NCBI GenBank assembly: GCA_027563935.2
Contig: CM050446.2
Span: 110,960,499 to 111,024,498 of the forward strand
Source: Costus lasius
Lineage: Eukaryota > Streptophyta > Magnoliopsida > Zingiberales > Costaceae
Length of the DNA: 64,000 nt
Direction of reading: 5' to 3'
Positions 1 to 12,195 of the stretch are shown in pieces (positions within the stretch are counted from its first letter, which is position 1; every line of letters begins with the position of its first letter). The notes beneath the pieces were generated by a model, which searched no databases, had not been told where the DNA came from, and saw nothing but the letters and a program-made list of their open reading frames with translations. Both the position numbers and the translations under genes were made by a program.

Positions 1-1430
1 CATATTTTAGTTTACATATTAGAGGTGCGCGACGGAAGCGTGGTTGGCCCATGACCCACAAGTCCAAGAATTGAATCCTAGAATTGATATCATTGTGTTT
101 TAATAATTATAGATTTGTAAAAAAAAAAGATATACTAAATATCTAACATATGAATGTTTTTGTTTTATAAGAGAACAAAGAATAATTTTATTATAATTTT
201 GTTAATCGTGGTAGTGTAATTGAATCGTGGTGGGCCTATGAACAACATGTCTTAAGATCAAAATTTTGCTCTAATATTATTGTGCTTTAAGAATTCCTGA
301 ATTTTACAAAATAAAGTTTTAAACTCAAATAGTCCTATTTTATTTTATTCAAAAAACAAATTCATAAATTCAAAAAAACAAAAATTAAGTCTAAATTTCT
401 AACAAGTCCATGGTTTAGTTTTGTTTTGTTATTACAAGAGGACAGTGAATATGGATCTATTTTAGTGTATATCTATTAGAGCGGCATAACAGAAGCACGG
501 TAGGCCCATAAACCACAAGTTAGAGAATTGAAACTCCTCTCTAATATCTTTGTGTTTTAAAAATTCTTGAATTCAACAATAAAAATATAGACTAAATTTT
601 TAACACATTCATGGTTTTTTATATGAGAATAATTAGCAATCTTAGAATATTTTAAGTTTATCTTAGTTGGGTAACGGAAGCATGACAGGCATATAATCCA
701 TATGTTTAATGATCAAAACTTCACTTTGACATCATTATGTTTTAAGAATTTTTAAATTTTACAGAATAAACATTTAGATCAAATTTGTAACATATCAATG
801 TTATTGCTTTTTAAGAGGAAGATGAATAGTTCTATTTTTATTTGACTATATTAAAGTGACGCAGTGGAAACTTGGTGGCCCCATAACTCATAGGTCGGAG
901 GATCAAAGCCTTGTTCTGATATTATTTTATATTGATGTTTTACCTTTGTAAAGAAACATTGAATAATCTTAGTTTAGTTTATATATATGAGAGTGTTTAT
1001 ATATATGAGAGTGGCGTAGGGGAATCGTGGGTTGGCCATAACTCTACATGTTCTCGATAATTCATGTTTTTGTTTTATAAGAGAAAGCTTAATAGATCAA
1101 TTTTAGTCTGCAACTAATAGAGCGGCATAGCGGAAGCGTGGTGGGCCCATAACCTTACTTTATAAAACAAAAGCGTGGGGAGGCCATAATACAGAGGTTC
1201 TCGAAACCTCTCTATGATATCATTGTGTTTTAATAATTCTTTAATTTTATAAAATAAAAATTTAGATTAAATTTCTGACATATTCTTGCTTTTGTTATAT
1301 TGTGTTTTAAAAATTTTTGTATTCTACAAAATAAAAATTTTTATTAAATTTGTAAATTATTGATGTTTTAGTTTTATAAAGAAGACAATGAATAATCTAA
1401 CTTTAGTTTATATTTATGAGAGTGGTGTAG
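1..1430 (+). repeat. tRNA-iMet-derived satellite, block 1
   Basis: Head-to-tail monomers of variable length (about 110-270 bp) each start with a sequence like a plant initiator tRNA-Met: an acceptor-like AGAGTGGCGTAGCGGAAGCG start, an anticodon loop with CAT inside GGGCCCATAACCC, a T-arm like GGATCGAAACC, and a 3' end like GCTCTGATA. An AT-rich spacer with conserved TGTGTTTTAAGAATT and ATAAAAATTTAGA words follows. Monomer types M1 to M7 begin near 22, 208, 478, 666, 855, 1,010 and 1,120, in the same order as at 13,401. The block ends inside an M6-like monomer where a GC-rich element is inserted. No protein-coding capacity. Confidence 0.85.
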
Positions 1431-1792
1431 TATCCTCCCCCTCTGGCAGTAGCTCCACCGATGAAGGTTCCGGCGGCAGCTTGCTGGGACGACGAGGGCG
1501 GATGGAGATGCGGTTGGGCGAAGCGACGGACGGCGAAAGATGCGGTCGGGCGAAGCGGTGGACGCTTCGCTGGGTTCAGGCATCAGGCGGACACCGATGA
1601 GGCTGAAGGCGGAAGGGCAGGCGGCCCTTCCCCCTGCCGGGGACTCCAGTCCAGCGTCATCACGGCGACGGTGGTTGCAACGGGATGAGCGCGGCGGACA
1701 CGCGAGGACGATGACAAAGATTTCAATAAGACGGGCTGACATGGAGCAGCGTTGACCCGATTTTGACTTCGATACCGGGCCAGGGCCTCACA
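1431..1792 (+). repeat. 5' LTR copy (truncated) of GC-rich element
   Basis: This copy aligns to the downstream copy from TCCTCCCCCTCTGGC to the shared end GGGCCTCACA. It has an extra internal duplication of about 33 bp around 1,505-1,560 (GATGCGG...GGGCGAAGCG repeated twice). The first part of the downstream LTR is missing here, and the left edge abuts an interrupted satellite monomer. Short open frames on either strand look like by-products of high GC. Confidence 0.55.
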
Positions 1793-1793
1793 A

Positions 1794-1805
1794 GGTTATC
1801 AGAGC
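1794..1805 (+). other. Degenerate iMet primer-binding site
   Basis: GGTTATCAGAGC, immediately after the LTR end CACA, resembles the canonical TGGTATCAGAGC complement of the tRNA-iMet 3' end. It supports reading the GC-rich repeat as an LTR. Confidence 0.45.
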
Positions 1806-1824
1806 TGAGGTTGGTGGCGCCGGC

Positions 1825-4556
1825 TGTTATAATTGAATTTAAACTAATTGTTTTTATTTTATTTTGTTTGCAGGGCGAACTTGTAATTTTTAAGAACCTT
1901 GGGGTTTTGTGTAAAATTCCTTTTAAAACCCTTTTCCTTTTATTGTCGAGGGTTTCTTTCTTTTCCCCTGATTTTTCTCTCCTCTTTCGTGAGCAGTGGC
2001 GGAAGCAAATCATTCTCCTCTCCTTGAGCGACAACAAGAAATCCAGTGTTATTTTCTTCGTCTTCTTCGATGGAGCAGCGAGAGGTTGGCTTTGTTGGTA
2101 AAGGGGTGAAGAGTATCTTCTGATAAGCTTAGGCGCACTGCATATTTCTCCTTCCGCCTTAATGCTCTTCTCTTCCCTGTGTTAGGGTAAACCTTTCATC
2201 CCTATCATGCGGTTAATTTTTCTGTTTTCTTGATGTTGGATTCTTAGGGAAATTTCTTTACTATTCCATTTTCTGTGGCAAGGATTTCTTCTTTCTGTTC
2301 TTGCAAATCTCTATCTAAAGGGTCTGCTGCAAATCTCTATCTAAAGGGTCTGCATTCCCTACTAGCTAATTCTCCAGCTTTCGGATCTCGATTTTCCTCC
2401 TGTGGTAGACGTCTGATAACTCTTGCTTGGTGAGTAATCCTTTCATCCGTCCCCTAAAATTCCATTTATGATTCACCTGACGATGATGATGACTAAATCA
2501 TACTCTGCCTAATTTATAAGTTTTGGTAATGAGATGCTAAATGGTTAGCTTATATCTCCGCTTATGCTTATTCCTGCTGTGGGGACTGTGGGTTTTTATT
2601 TTCTTTTTCTTTCTCGACTTGTCGCTATTGTGATTTGAACAGGATTAACAGTAGTTTATATATAAAATTGGAGATCACTGAGTATTCCTGATTAAACATA
2701 TATATTTGTTTTTTTTTAAGTTTGCCAGTAGATTTTCACTTTGATTTATTGTTTAACAATTAGCTTGACTGTATAATGATGGCAGATTATGTAGTAAATG
2801 AAAATCGGTAACAATGTACACGTAGCATGAGCAACAGGAGTAAAGTCTGTGTACTTGTCCTTCTATTAAATTCTAGTATGATTTATTTGATTCATGAGTG
2901 TTGAATGAATTTAAAAGCATCATTTCTGATTCTGTTGGTTACATGAAGAAATCAATTAAGGTATAACTACATCAGTTCATTTTAGATATAGTGTTGATTA
3001 ATTTCTTTTCATTTATGAACTTATAGAAAGCAAGGTACTTTAAGTCTAGTGACTATATGGATGAAGAATTCTCAAGTTAAATAGATGAATGATTGCATTA
3101 AAGAAAGGTATACCATTCAGATTTATTGTCTATATCAGAACAATGGAGAAACTTATAAACATATTTCCTGACTTGTGTGTATGCGTAGAAGAACAAGAGA
3201 CTCTTCTCTTTTTTTTTATTATTTTTATCTCTTTTAGGAAATTTATGGAGCTTAGAATGACTGTGAATATGTTTCATATGATTACCTTTAGTAGAGATGG
3301 GTGTGGTGGTGGAAAATATTGAGAGAATACAACCCTATAGTTTTCAATTGAGGGCCGGAGCTCATTATTTTTTTCTCTTTATTCAATTCACAAGTACAGC
3401 ATCTATCTTATTGTAAATTCCATCTTAATTTAATTGTGGCTCGCATGTAGTAATGTTTCTTAAGTAGTTTTAGGTATATATGTGTATTTATAATACTTGA
3501 TTCTCATACTCTAGTAAGTAGTTAATAATTCATAACAATGCAATTTTAAGGTAAAAAGGGAGTCAAGATTTGGAAACTAGGGTGATACAAAGACTTGGTA
3601 AATATTTGACAAAGAAGATCAATCCTTGAGGTAGGAATCTATTCCCTCACCTTTCAATGCAGCATTTTTGAGTTTTACTTAAAAGCTGTGTTATCTTATT
3701 GCTCTTTCCTATGATTATTGTTTCATTTCCTTTGAAATCAGCATTATTCATTTATTGATGCATTATGATGACATGACATGACTTGATAGTTACATTAGTG
3801 GTTGTGTTAAAATATTGGCGATGGAAAGTTTAGTACATTTGATATATGCATGTAAGTCGTGACATTGATTGATCTTATGATACCACCGTGTACTCTATAG
3901 TGCCGAGTGTGGATCGGCTATAGAGGTGCTAGCTAGAGGTCACCTGACGGGAAGTCATTAGACTTACCGGGGTCCTGGATGTTGGACGCAACATCCCCCG
4001 AGCTGTCTGAGGGGCAGTTGTTCCATCGGTTGAGCAACGATGGAAACACTCGAACAAAGAGTGCGGACTCGATTGTGAGGTTATTATGTGGTTACGCTCT
4101 TGATTTTACACGACTATGATGATGTGATGTTTACATGTAGAATAGTGAAATTGTTTTTAATTATCTTTCCTTGTTACATGCATTTTGTGATTCCTACTTA
4201 GCTCTTCTTGCTAACTCCTTTGTTTTGCCTCCAGGTCCAGGTCCGGCCCAAACCCAAAACGAATAGCTAGATAGAAATGACGGCTGTGGGGAAATAAATA
4301 GCTAAAGTGGTTTTGTTTCTTGAGTTGTGACATTTGTATTTCTTTTTGCATTGTTAACCAACTTCGAGTTTTGTTGAGAAATTGTAATAAGCATACCGTG
4401 ATTTGTTTTTGGTTTGAATCATAATACTTGAGGTTTTATACACATTTTGTTAGTGATTGCTATGTTGTGGTATTATGATATGAAGTGTGATATCGTGTTG
4501 GCTTTTATTCCTCAAACTCTTACGTCCCTAGTGAAGTCTTTCGTCGGGGCGTAACA
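1825..4556 (+). repeat. 5' LTR of gypsy element
   Basis: Begins TGTTATAATTG and ends GGGCGTAACA. It is repeated at 9,470-12,195 with about 99.6% identity by eye. It includes a short imperfect duplication (CAAATCTCTATCTAAAGGG twice near 2,305-2,350). A 77-codon open frame at 3,089-3,322 occurs in both LTRs because the LTRs are copies, and it is unlikely to be a gene. Confidence 0.95.
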
Positions 4557-4563
4557 GTTTATT

Positions 4564-4575
4564 TGGTATCAGAGC
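4564..4575 (+). other. Primer-binding site, tRNA-iMet
   Basis: TGGTATCAGAGC lies 7 nt after the 5' LTR. It is an exact match to the usual plant PBS complementary to the 3' end (GCTCTGATA-CCA) of initiator tRNA-Met. Confidence 0.93.
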
Positions 4576-4739
4576 GAGGTTGGTTATAGGAACCTAGGGC
4601 TGATGGGTTAAGGTTAAGGACTTAAGGTTAATAATAAGAAAGTAACAATTGGTAAAAAGCAAAAGCATAATAATCAATAAGTAAATAAGTAAAATTTAAA
4701 AGTGTGCTTTTCTCTGACTTTTGTTGTGTAAATTTCAGG

Positions 4740-6236
4740 ATGCCACCTAGGATTTGTATTGGCCCTACTGGTAGAGGTAGGCGGGGGAGACGCAATGTGC
4801 GTGCTGGTCGCGCTCAAAATCCAGCAGAGTCTGTTGCTCAGAGGTCTCCTGATCTGGCCAGAGATCAAAATGAGAACCCTGGTGGGCATATTGACCAGAA
4901 TGTTCCTTTAGTTGGCTCTGTGGACCCTAGTAGGTTGGCGGGCATGCCAACTCCTATGCCAGCTGTTATACATGATACAGTTCAGGGTGGAGTTCCTGCC
5001 CCAATTCCACCGTACTATGCTTCTGGTTTCATGACGATGCTGTCACACTTCGCCATGCTAGGAAAAGAAAAATTTGGAAACTTTAAGGGGGATTCAGATC
5101 CTTGGGCTGCAAGGAATTGGATAAGGGGACTAGAGGATACTTTTAAAGTAATGAAGTGCCCAGAGGAAGATAAAGTAGGACTAGCTGAGTATTTCTTAGC
5201 TGATGGAGCTAAGGAGTGGTGGACAGCCAGACAGATTGCTCTTGGAGTTAGGGCATCTTCTTGGGAGGTATTCAAGGAAGTCTTCTTTGAGAAATATTTT
5301 TCAAAGAACTTTCTTGACAGTCAAAGGCAGGAGTTCATGACATTACAGCAATACGGAAAGACTGTTTCACAGTATCTGATAGAATTTGATAGATTGGCTG
5401 GTTTATTTCCAGAGATAGTAGCCACAGATAGATAGAGGTCCCAGCATTTTGTGAGGGGTTTGACTTTTGCTCTTAAGGACCGTTTGTCTGCTACACCGCT
5501 TGATGACTTCCAGGTGATTGTAGACGCGGCCCTTAGAGTGGAATCAGTTCGCGCTGAGATAACTCAAGACAAAGGGAAATCAGTGGCTCTTTCAGACTCA
5601 AAAAGGTCCAGGACATCTTTTAGTCAGAGTCAGAGCAGTGATCATTCGATAGACTTTTCTGGAAGGCAACCCAAGAGGGGTGGTGCTAGACCCCAGTTGC
5701 CTCCTAGACCCGCTCAGAGTGTGGGATCTACAGGTTCAGCAGTGGACAGGAGATGTTATGTATGTGGACAGTTGGGACATTTGGCTCGATCATGTCCCAT
5801 GAGCAGGGTGCAGTGCCATAACTGCAAACAGATGGGTCATTACCGTAGAGATTGCCCTCAGAGGGATACCCGACCTCAGTATCAGCCAGTGCATAGTGGT
5901 CAGTCTGCGACTCAGCCATTTAGACCAGCACAGCTAGGTCGTCCGCCGGTTCAGCGTCAGGGTGCCCAGCAGCGAGCTTCAGCTCCAGCTCATGTATATG
6001 CTCTTTCTCAACAAGATGCACAGCAGGCATCAGGCTCTGTTCTTAGAGGTATCATTTCTTTATATGATGTTCCTGCATGTTTGTTATTTGATACCGGCAG
6101 TACACATTCATTTATAACATCTGCTTTTGTTAAAAAGTTAGGAAAACAACTATCTGCATCTTTGTTTGATTTGATTGTACATGTTCCTTCTGGTGGTGTG
6201 TTAAAGTCTTGTTGGGAACTTAGGCAGTGCCCCTTA
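4740..6236 (+). pseudogene. gag: gypsy gag and N-terminal protease, with a nonsense codon
   Basis: The start chosen is ATG at 4,740 (MPPRICIGP). Upstream in-frame codons look like leader, and TTTCAG just before the ATG resembles a splice acceptor. A capsid-type Retrotrans_gag region (WAARNWIRGLEDTF through QYLIEFDRLAGLFPE) lies at about 5,100-5,415. A TAG at 5,433-5,435 interrupts the frame, which then continues in the same frame. Two CCHC zinc knuckles follow: CYVCGQLGHLARSC (about 5,754) and CHNCKQMGHYRRDC (about 5,814). The retropepsin active site DTGS is at about 6,090. The frame is lost near 6,236, where homology passes to the pol frame with an apparent one-base deletion. The product would form the virus-like particle and process the polyprotein if intact. 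Confidence 0.88.
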
Positions 6237-8440
6237 ATTTTGGTGACACAATCATGCACACAGATTTGATGATTTTAGATTTTTCAGACTTTGACATTAT
6301 TTTGGGTATGGATTGGATGTCTACCAATAATGCATTGGTAAATTGTTCTAAGCGCACAGTAACTTTCAGTCCTCCTGGTTCAGCCACTTGGACTTTTACA
6401 GGAGTTTCTGGACAGGTTGCTCCTGTGATCTCTGCTTTGCAAGCTAGGCGTCTGTTAGCTAGCGGATGCCAAGGATACTTGCTATCTGTTATTGGGGCAG
6501 ATTCGCAGTCTTTTGTACCTATTGAGCAGATTCCAATTGTGAGAGAATTCACAGATGTCTTCCCAGAGGAATTGCCAGGTTTACCACCTATGAGACAGAT
6601 TGAATTTGGCATTGAGTTACAGCCTGGGACAGCTCCAATTTCCAAGGCACCATACAGAATGGCCCCAAGGGAATTGGAAGAGCTGAAGGATCAATTGCAA
6701 GAATTGTTGGATAAAGGATTTATCCGCCCCAGTGTTTCTCCGTGGGGAGCACCAGTTTTGTTTGTTAAGAAAAAGGACGGTACCTTTAGGTTGTGCATTG
6801 ACTATAGGCAGTTGAATGCTGCAACAATTAAGAACAAATATCCATTGCCTCGGATAGATGATCTATTTGATCAGCTTAAAGGTACCAGTGTGTATTCAAA
6901 AATTGACTTAAGGTCAGGGTATCATCAGCTCAGAATTAAAACAGAAGATGTTTCAAAAACTGGATTTAGGACCCGGTATGGACACTATGAATTCCTCGTG
7001 ATGCCATTTGGATTGACGAATGCACCAGCTGCATTCATGGATTTGATGAATCGGGTATTCATTGAGTACCTTGATAAATTTGTAGTAGTGTTTTTTGATG
7101 ACATCCTAGTGTTTTCTCGTGATGCTGTGGATCATGAGAGACACTTGAGGACTGTTTTGGAAATATTGAGAAAAGAGAAATTGTATGCCAAATTCAGCAA
7201 GTGTGCGTTTTGGTTAAGTGAGATCTCATTTTTAGGACATGTTATCTCAGGTGCTGGAATTGCCGTGGACCCCGAAAAAGTGAAGGCAATACTTGATTGG
7301 GAGAGGCCAAAGACAGTTCAGGAAATCAGAAGTTTTCTTGGACTAGCCGGTTACTACAGACGCTTTGTGGAAGGATTCTCTAAGCTAGCTGCTCCTTTGA
7401 CCAGATTGACAAGGAAAAGTGTAAAATTCTTTTGGGATAAATCTTGTGAAATTAGCTTTCAAGAGCTTCAGAGCAGATTAGTCAGTGCTCCAGTTTTAGT
7501 ACTCCCTACTGGTGATGGTGGATATACAGTTTACACTGATGCCTCTATTCAGGGATTGGGTGGTGTTCTCATGCAGTACGGTAGAGTTATTGCCTATGCT
7601 TCTAGGCAACTTAAAGAACATGAAAAGAATTACCCCATTCATGACTTAGAATTAGCAGCAGTTATCTTTGCTTTGAAAATTTGGAGGCATTACTTGTATG
7701 GGGTCACATTTGAGATTTTCACTGATCATAAGAGTCTCAAGTATCTGTTCAGTCAGAAAGAATTAAATATGAGGCAGCGCCGATGGTTAGAGCTTTTAAA
7801 AGATTATGATTGTACAATCAATTACCATCCAGGCAAAGCAAATGTGGTTGCAGATGCATTGAGTAGGAAGTCCAGGGGAGTTTTAACATACTTGAGAGTG
7901 GCTCAAACTGAATTTGCAAAGGAAATAGCAGAATTGGGGGTAGAGATTGTGAATGATACAGGAAAGGGGTATTTAGCAGTCATGATGGCAGAGTCTCAAG
8001 TAGTTGAGAAAATAAAAGAAAATCAATTTGTGGATAAAGATATTTGTGATTTGATAAGTAAGATGGATCAAGGTAAGAGACCAGATTTTTCTAAAGACTC
8101 AGATGGTGTTATTCGATTCAGAGGTAGACTATGTGTACCTCAAAATCATCCTGTGAAAGAAGAACTTATGAGTGAGGCGCACAGGTCTAAGTTTGCAATT
8201 CACCCTGGTAGCTCTAAGATGTATAGAGACCTTAAGAAATTTTATTGGTGGCCTGGAATGAAAGTTGATATAGCTGACTTTGTTTCACGTTGTTTGGTGT
8301 GTCAGCAAGTTAAGGCAGAACACCAGAAACCAGCAGGGCTATTGCAGAACATCCCTATTCCAGAGTGGAAATGGGAACACATCACGATGGATTTTGTATC
8401 CGGACTTCCGAGGTCTCAGAGGGGGCATGACTCAATCTGA
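6227..8440 (+). pseudogene. pol: gypsy pol: protease end, reverse transcriptase, RNase H, integrase N-terminus
   Basis: The open frame gives 737 codons, but true homology begins after the frameshift at about 6,236. The end of protease ([10 protein letters not shown]) is followed by RT at residues about 160-340, with the catalytic motif FFDD at residues 289-292 (YxDD position). The RNase H acidic residues are D438, E475, D500 and D543 (TDAS, DLELAA, FTDH, VADALSR). The integrase zinc finger is H652-H659-C689-C692, and the first catalytic Asp is in ITMDF at D722. The frame ends at a TGA (8,438-8,440) inside the integrase core, where related elements have Trp, so this looks like a TGG-to-TGA change. 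The stop truncates integrase before its second Asp. Confidence 0.92.
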
Positions 8441-9459
8441 GTGATTGTTGATAGATTGACTAAGTCCGCCCATTTCTTAGCAGTTAAAAAGACGGATCCT
8501 CTTGATAATCTAGCTGACCTCTATTGCAGAGAGATTGTCCGATTACATGGAGTTCAGTGAGTATCATATCTGACCGAGACCCGAGGTTCACATCTAGATT
8601 CTGGAGCAGTCTACAGAGAGCATTGGGTACTCAGCTCCGTTTTAGCACAGCCTTCCACCCTCAGACGGATGGTCAGTCCGAGCGGACTATTCAGACTTTA
8701 GAAGATCTTCTCAGAGCATGTGTTTTGGACTTTGGTGGGAGTTGGGAGAGTCACTTACATCTAGCTGAATTTGCATATAATAATAGCTACCATTCAGCAA
8801 TTCAGATGGCATCATTTGAAGCACTTTATGGAAGACGATGTAGATCACCTGTGCTTTGGGAGCAGACAGGAGAGAAACAGTTATCGGGACCACAGATTTT
8901 ACAAGGTAATGCTGAGGCAATTCAACAGATCCGACAGAGGTTAAAGACTGCACAGAGCAGGCAGAAGAGTTATGCAGATAGGAGGAGACGAGACCTTGAG
9001 TTTATAGTGGGAGATCATGTGTTTCTAAAAATTTCTCCGGTCAAGGGAGTCACGAGATTTGGAAAGCAAGGAAAGCTAGCTCCTCGTTATATCGGACCTT
9101 TTGAGATACTAGACAGAGTGGGCGCTGTGGCATACAGATTAGCTTTGCCTCCATCACTTGGTCATGTGCATAATGTCTTCCATGTCTCTATGTTGAGGAA
9201 ATACATTCCCGACCCGGCACATGTTATATGCGAGAGTTATCCACCGATTTCCTCAGATGTGTCTTTTACCGAGTCTCCTATTCAGATACTTGAAAGGAAA
9301 GAACATCGACTAAGGAACAAAGTTGTCAAGTTGGTCAAAATCAAGTGGCAAAATCATCCGGAAAGCGAAGCAACTTGGGAACGCGAAGAAGACGTCAAAA
9401 CTCAATATCCTGAATTATTTGAGGAGGGTAAGCTAATTTGGAGGACCAAATATTTTTAG
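8441..9459 (+). pseudogene. int: gypsy integrase core end, C-terminal domain and chromodomain
   Basis: Homology continues in frame after the TGA, with VIVDRLTKSAHF, up to about 8,556, where a one-base frame change moves it to the frame open from 8,524 to 9,459. That frame has the second catalytic Asp (IISDRDPRF) and the catalytic Glu ([15 protein letters not shown]). The usual C-terminal GPFEI and YRLALP segments and [11 protein letters not shown] follow. The last 55 or so residues ([20 protein letters not shown]) look like a chromovirus chromodomain, which in this group directs insertion to marked chromatin. Integrase would insert the cDNA, but the stop plus frameshift make it defective. Confidence 0.9.
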
Positions 9460-9469
9460 AGGGGGAGAA
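9458..9469 (+). other. Polypurine tract of gypsy element
   Basis: AGAGGGGGAGAA lies directly before the 3' LTR start TGTTATAATTG. It is the expected plus-strand DNA priming site. Confidence 0.9.
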
Positions 9470-12195
9470 TGTTATAATTGAATTTAAACTAATTGTTTTT
9501 ATTTTATTTTGTTTGCAGGGCGAACTTGTAATTTTTAAGAACCTTGGGGTTTTGTGTAAAATTCCTTTTAAAACCCTTTTCCTTTTATTGTCGAGGGTTT
9601 CTTTCTTTTCCCCTGATTTTTCTCTCCTCTTTCGTGAGCAGTGGCGGAAGCAAATCATTCTCCTCTCCTTGAGCGACAACAAGAAATCCAGTGTTATTTT
9701 CTTCGTCTTCTTCGATGGAGCAGCGAGAGGTTGGCTTTGTTGGTAAAGGGGTGAAGAGTATCTTCTGATAAGCTTAGGCGCACTGCATATTTCTCCTTCC
9801 GCCTTAATGCTCTTCTCTTCCCTGTGTTAGGGTAAACCTTTCATCCCTATCATGCGGTTAATTTTTCTGTTTTCTTGATGTTGGATTCTTAGGGAAATTT
9901 CTTTACTATTCCATTTTCTGTGGCAAGGATTTCTTCTTTCTGTTCTTGCAAATCTCTATCTAAAGGGTCTGCTGCAAATCTCTATCTAAAGGGTCTGCAT
10001 TCGCTACTAGCTAATTCTCCAGCTTTCGGATCTCGATTTTCCTCCTGTGGTAGACGTCTGATAACTCTTGCTTGGTGAGTAATCCTTTCATCCGTCCCCT
10101 GAAATTCCATTTATGATTCACCTGACGATGATGATGACTAAATCATACTCTGCCTAATTTATAAGTTTTGGTAATGAGATGCTAAATGGTTAGCTTATAT
10201 CTCCGCTTATGCTTATTCCTGCTGTGGGGACTGTGGGTTTTTATTTTCTTTTTCTTTCTCGACTTGTCGCCATTGTGATTTGAACAGGATTAACAGTAGT
10301 TTATATATAAAATTGGAGATCACAGTATTCCTGATTAAACATATATATTTGTTTTTTTTTAAGTTTGCCAGTAGATTTTCACTTTGATTTATTGTTTAAC
10401 AATTAGCTTGACTGTATAATGATGGCAGATTATGTAGTAAATGAAAATCGGTAACAATGTACACGTAGCATGAGCAACAGGAGTAAAGTCTGTGTACTTG
10501 TCCTTCTATTAAATTCTAGTATGATTTATTTGATTCATGAGTGTTGAATGAATTTAAAAGCATCATTTCTGATTCTGTTGGTTACATGAAGAAATCAATT
10601 AAGGTATAACTACATCAGTTCATTTTAGATATAGTGTTGATTAATTTCTTTTCATTTATGAACTTATAGAAAGCAAGGTACTTTAAGTCTAGTGACTATA
10701 TGGATGAAGAATTCTCAAGTTAAATAGATGAATGATTGCATTAAAGAAAGGTATACCATTCAGATTTATTGTCTATATCAGAACAATGGAGAAACTTATA
10801 AACATATTTCCTGACTTGTGTGTATGCGTAGAAGAACAAGAGACTCTTCTCTTTTTTTTTATTATTTTTATCTCTTTTAGGAAATTTATGGAGCTTAGAA
10901 TGACTGTGAATATGTTTCATATGATTACCTTTAGTAGAGATGGGTGTGGTGGTGGAAAATATTGAGAGAATACAACCCTATAGTTTTCAATTGAGGGCCG
11001 GAGCTCATTATTTTTTTCTCTTTATTCAATTCACAAGTACAACATCTATCTTATTGTAAATTCCATCTTAATTTAATTGTGGCTCGCATGTAGTAATGTT
11101 TCTTAAGTAGTTTTAGGTATATATGTGTATTTATAATACTTGATTCTCATACTCTAGTAAGTAGTTAATAATTCATAACAATGCAATTTTAAGGTAAAAA
11201 GGGAGTCAAGATTTGGAAACTAGGGTGATACAAAGACTTGGTAAATATTTGACAAAGAAGATCAATCCTTGAGGTAGGAATCTATTCCCTCACCTTTCAA
11301 TGCAGCATTTTTGAGTTTTACTTAAAAGCTGTGTTATCTTATTGCTCTTTCCTATGATTATTGTTTCATTTCCTTTGAAATCAGCATTATTCATTTATTG
11401 ATGCATTATGATGACATGACATGACTTGATAGTTACATTAGTGGTTGTGTTAAAATATTGGTGATGGAAAGTTTAGTACATTTGATATATGCATGTAAGT
11501 CGTGACATTGATTGATCTTATGATACCACCGTGTACTCTATAGTGCCGAGTGTGGATCTGCTATAGAGGTGCTAGCTAGAGGTCACCTGACGGGAAGTCA
11601 TTAGACTTACCGGGGTCCTGGATGTTGGACGCAACATCCCCCGAGCTGTCTGAGGGGCAGTTGTTCCATCGGTTGAGCAATGATGGAAACACTCTAACAA
11701 AGAGTGCGGACTCGATTGTGAGGTTATTATGTGGTTACGCTCTTGATTTTACACGACTATGATGATGTGATGTTTACATGTAGAATAGTGAAATTGTTTT
11801 TAATTATCTTTCCTTGTTACATGCATTTTGTGATTCCTACTTAGCTCTTCTTGCTAACTCCTTTGTTTTGCCTCCAGGTCCAGGTCCGGCCCAAACCCAA
11901 AACGAATAGCTAGATAGAAATGACGGCTGTGGGGAAATAAATAGCTAAAGTGGTTTTGTTTCTTGAGTTGTGACATTTGTATTTCTTTTTGCATTGTTAA
12001 CCAACTTCGAGTTTTGTTGAGAAATTGTAATAAGCATACCGTGATTTTTGGTTTGAATCATAATACTTGAGGTTTTATACACATTTTGTTAGTGATTGCT
12101 ATGTTGTGGTATTATGATATGAAGTGTGATATCGTGTTGGCTTTTATTCCTCAAACTCTTACGTCCCTAGTGAAGTCTTTCGTCGGGGCGTAACA
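9470..12195 (+). repeat. 3' LTR of gypsy element
   Basis: A direct copy of 1,825-4,556. Differences seen by eye are single substitutions near 10,009, 10,101, 10,271, 11,041, 11,462, 11,557, 11,682 and 11,695, plus a few others, a 2-bp deletion near 10,324 and a 4-bp deletion near 12,047. It ends GGGCGTAACA before the CCGGT flank. Confidence 0.95.

Larger units (their letters stand above)
1825..12195 (+). mobile_element. Full-length Ty3/gypsy chromovirus (probably Tekay/Del clade)
   Basis: A complete LTR retrotransposon of about 10.4 kb. It has TG...CA LTRs of 2,732 and 2,726 bp, an iMet PBS, gag with two CCHC knuckles, retropepsin, RT, RNase H, integrase, a terminal chromodomain-like segment and a polypurine tract. 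Flanks are CCGGC (1,820-1,824) and CCGGT (12,196-12,200), a 5-bp target duplication with one mismatch. The LTRs differ by about nine substitutions plus a 2-bp and a 4-bp indel, so the insertion is young. Even so the coding region carries two nonsense codons and two frameshifts, so it cannot make its own Gag-Pol as it stands. The clade assignment rests on domain order and the chromodomain. Confidence 0.95.

Noticed and set aside
3089..3322. 77-codon frame, identical at 10,732-10,965
   Set aside because: It is duplicated only because it lies in the two gypsy LTRs; no domain, low-complexity hydrophobic stretch.
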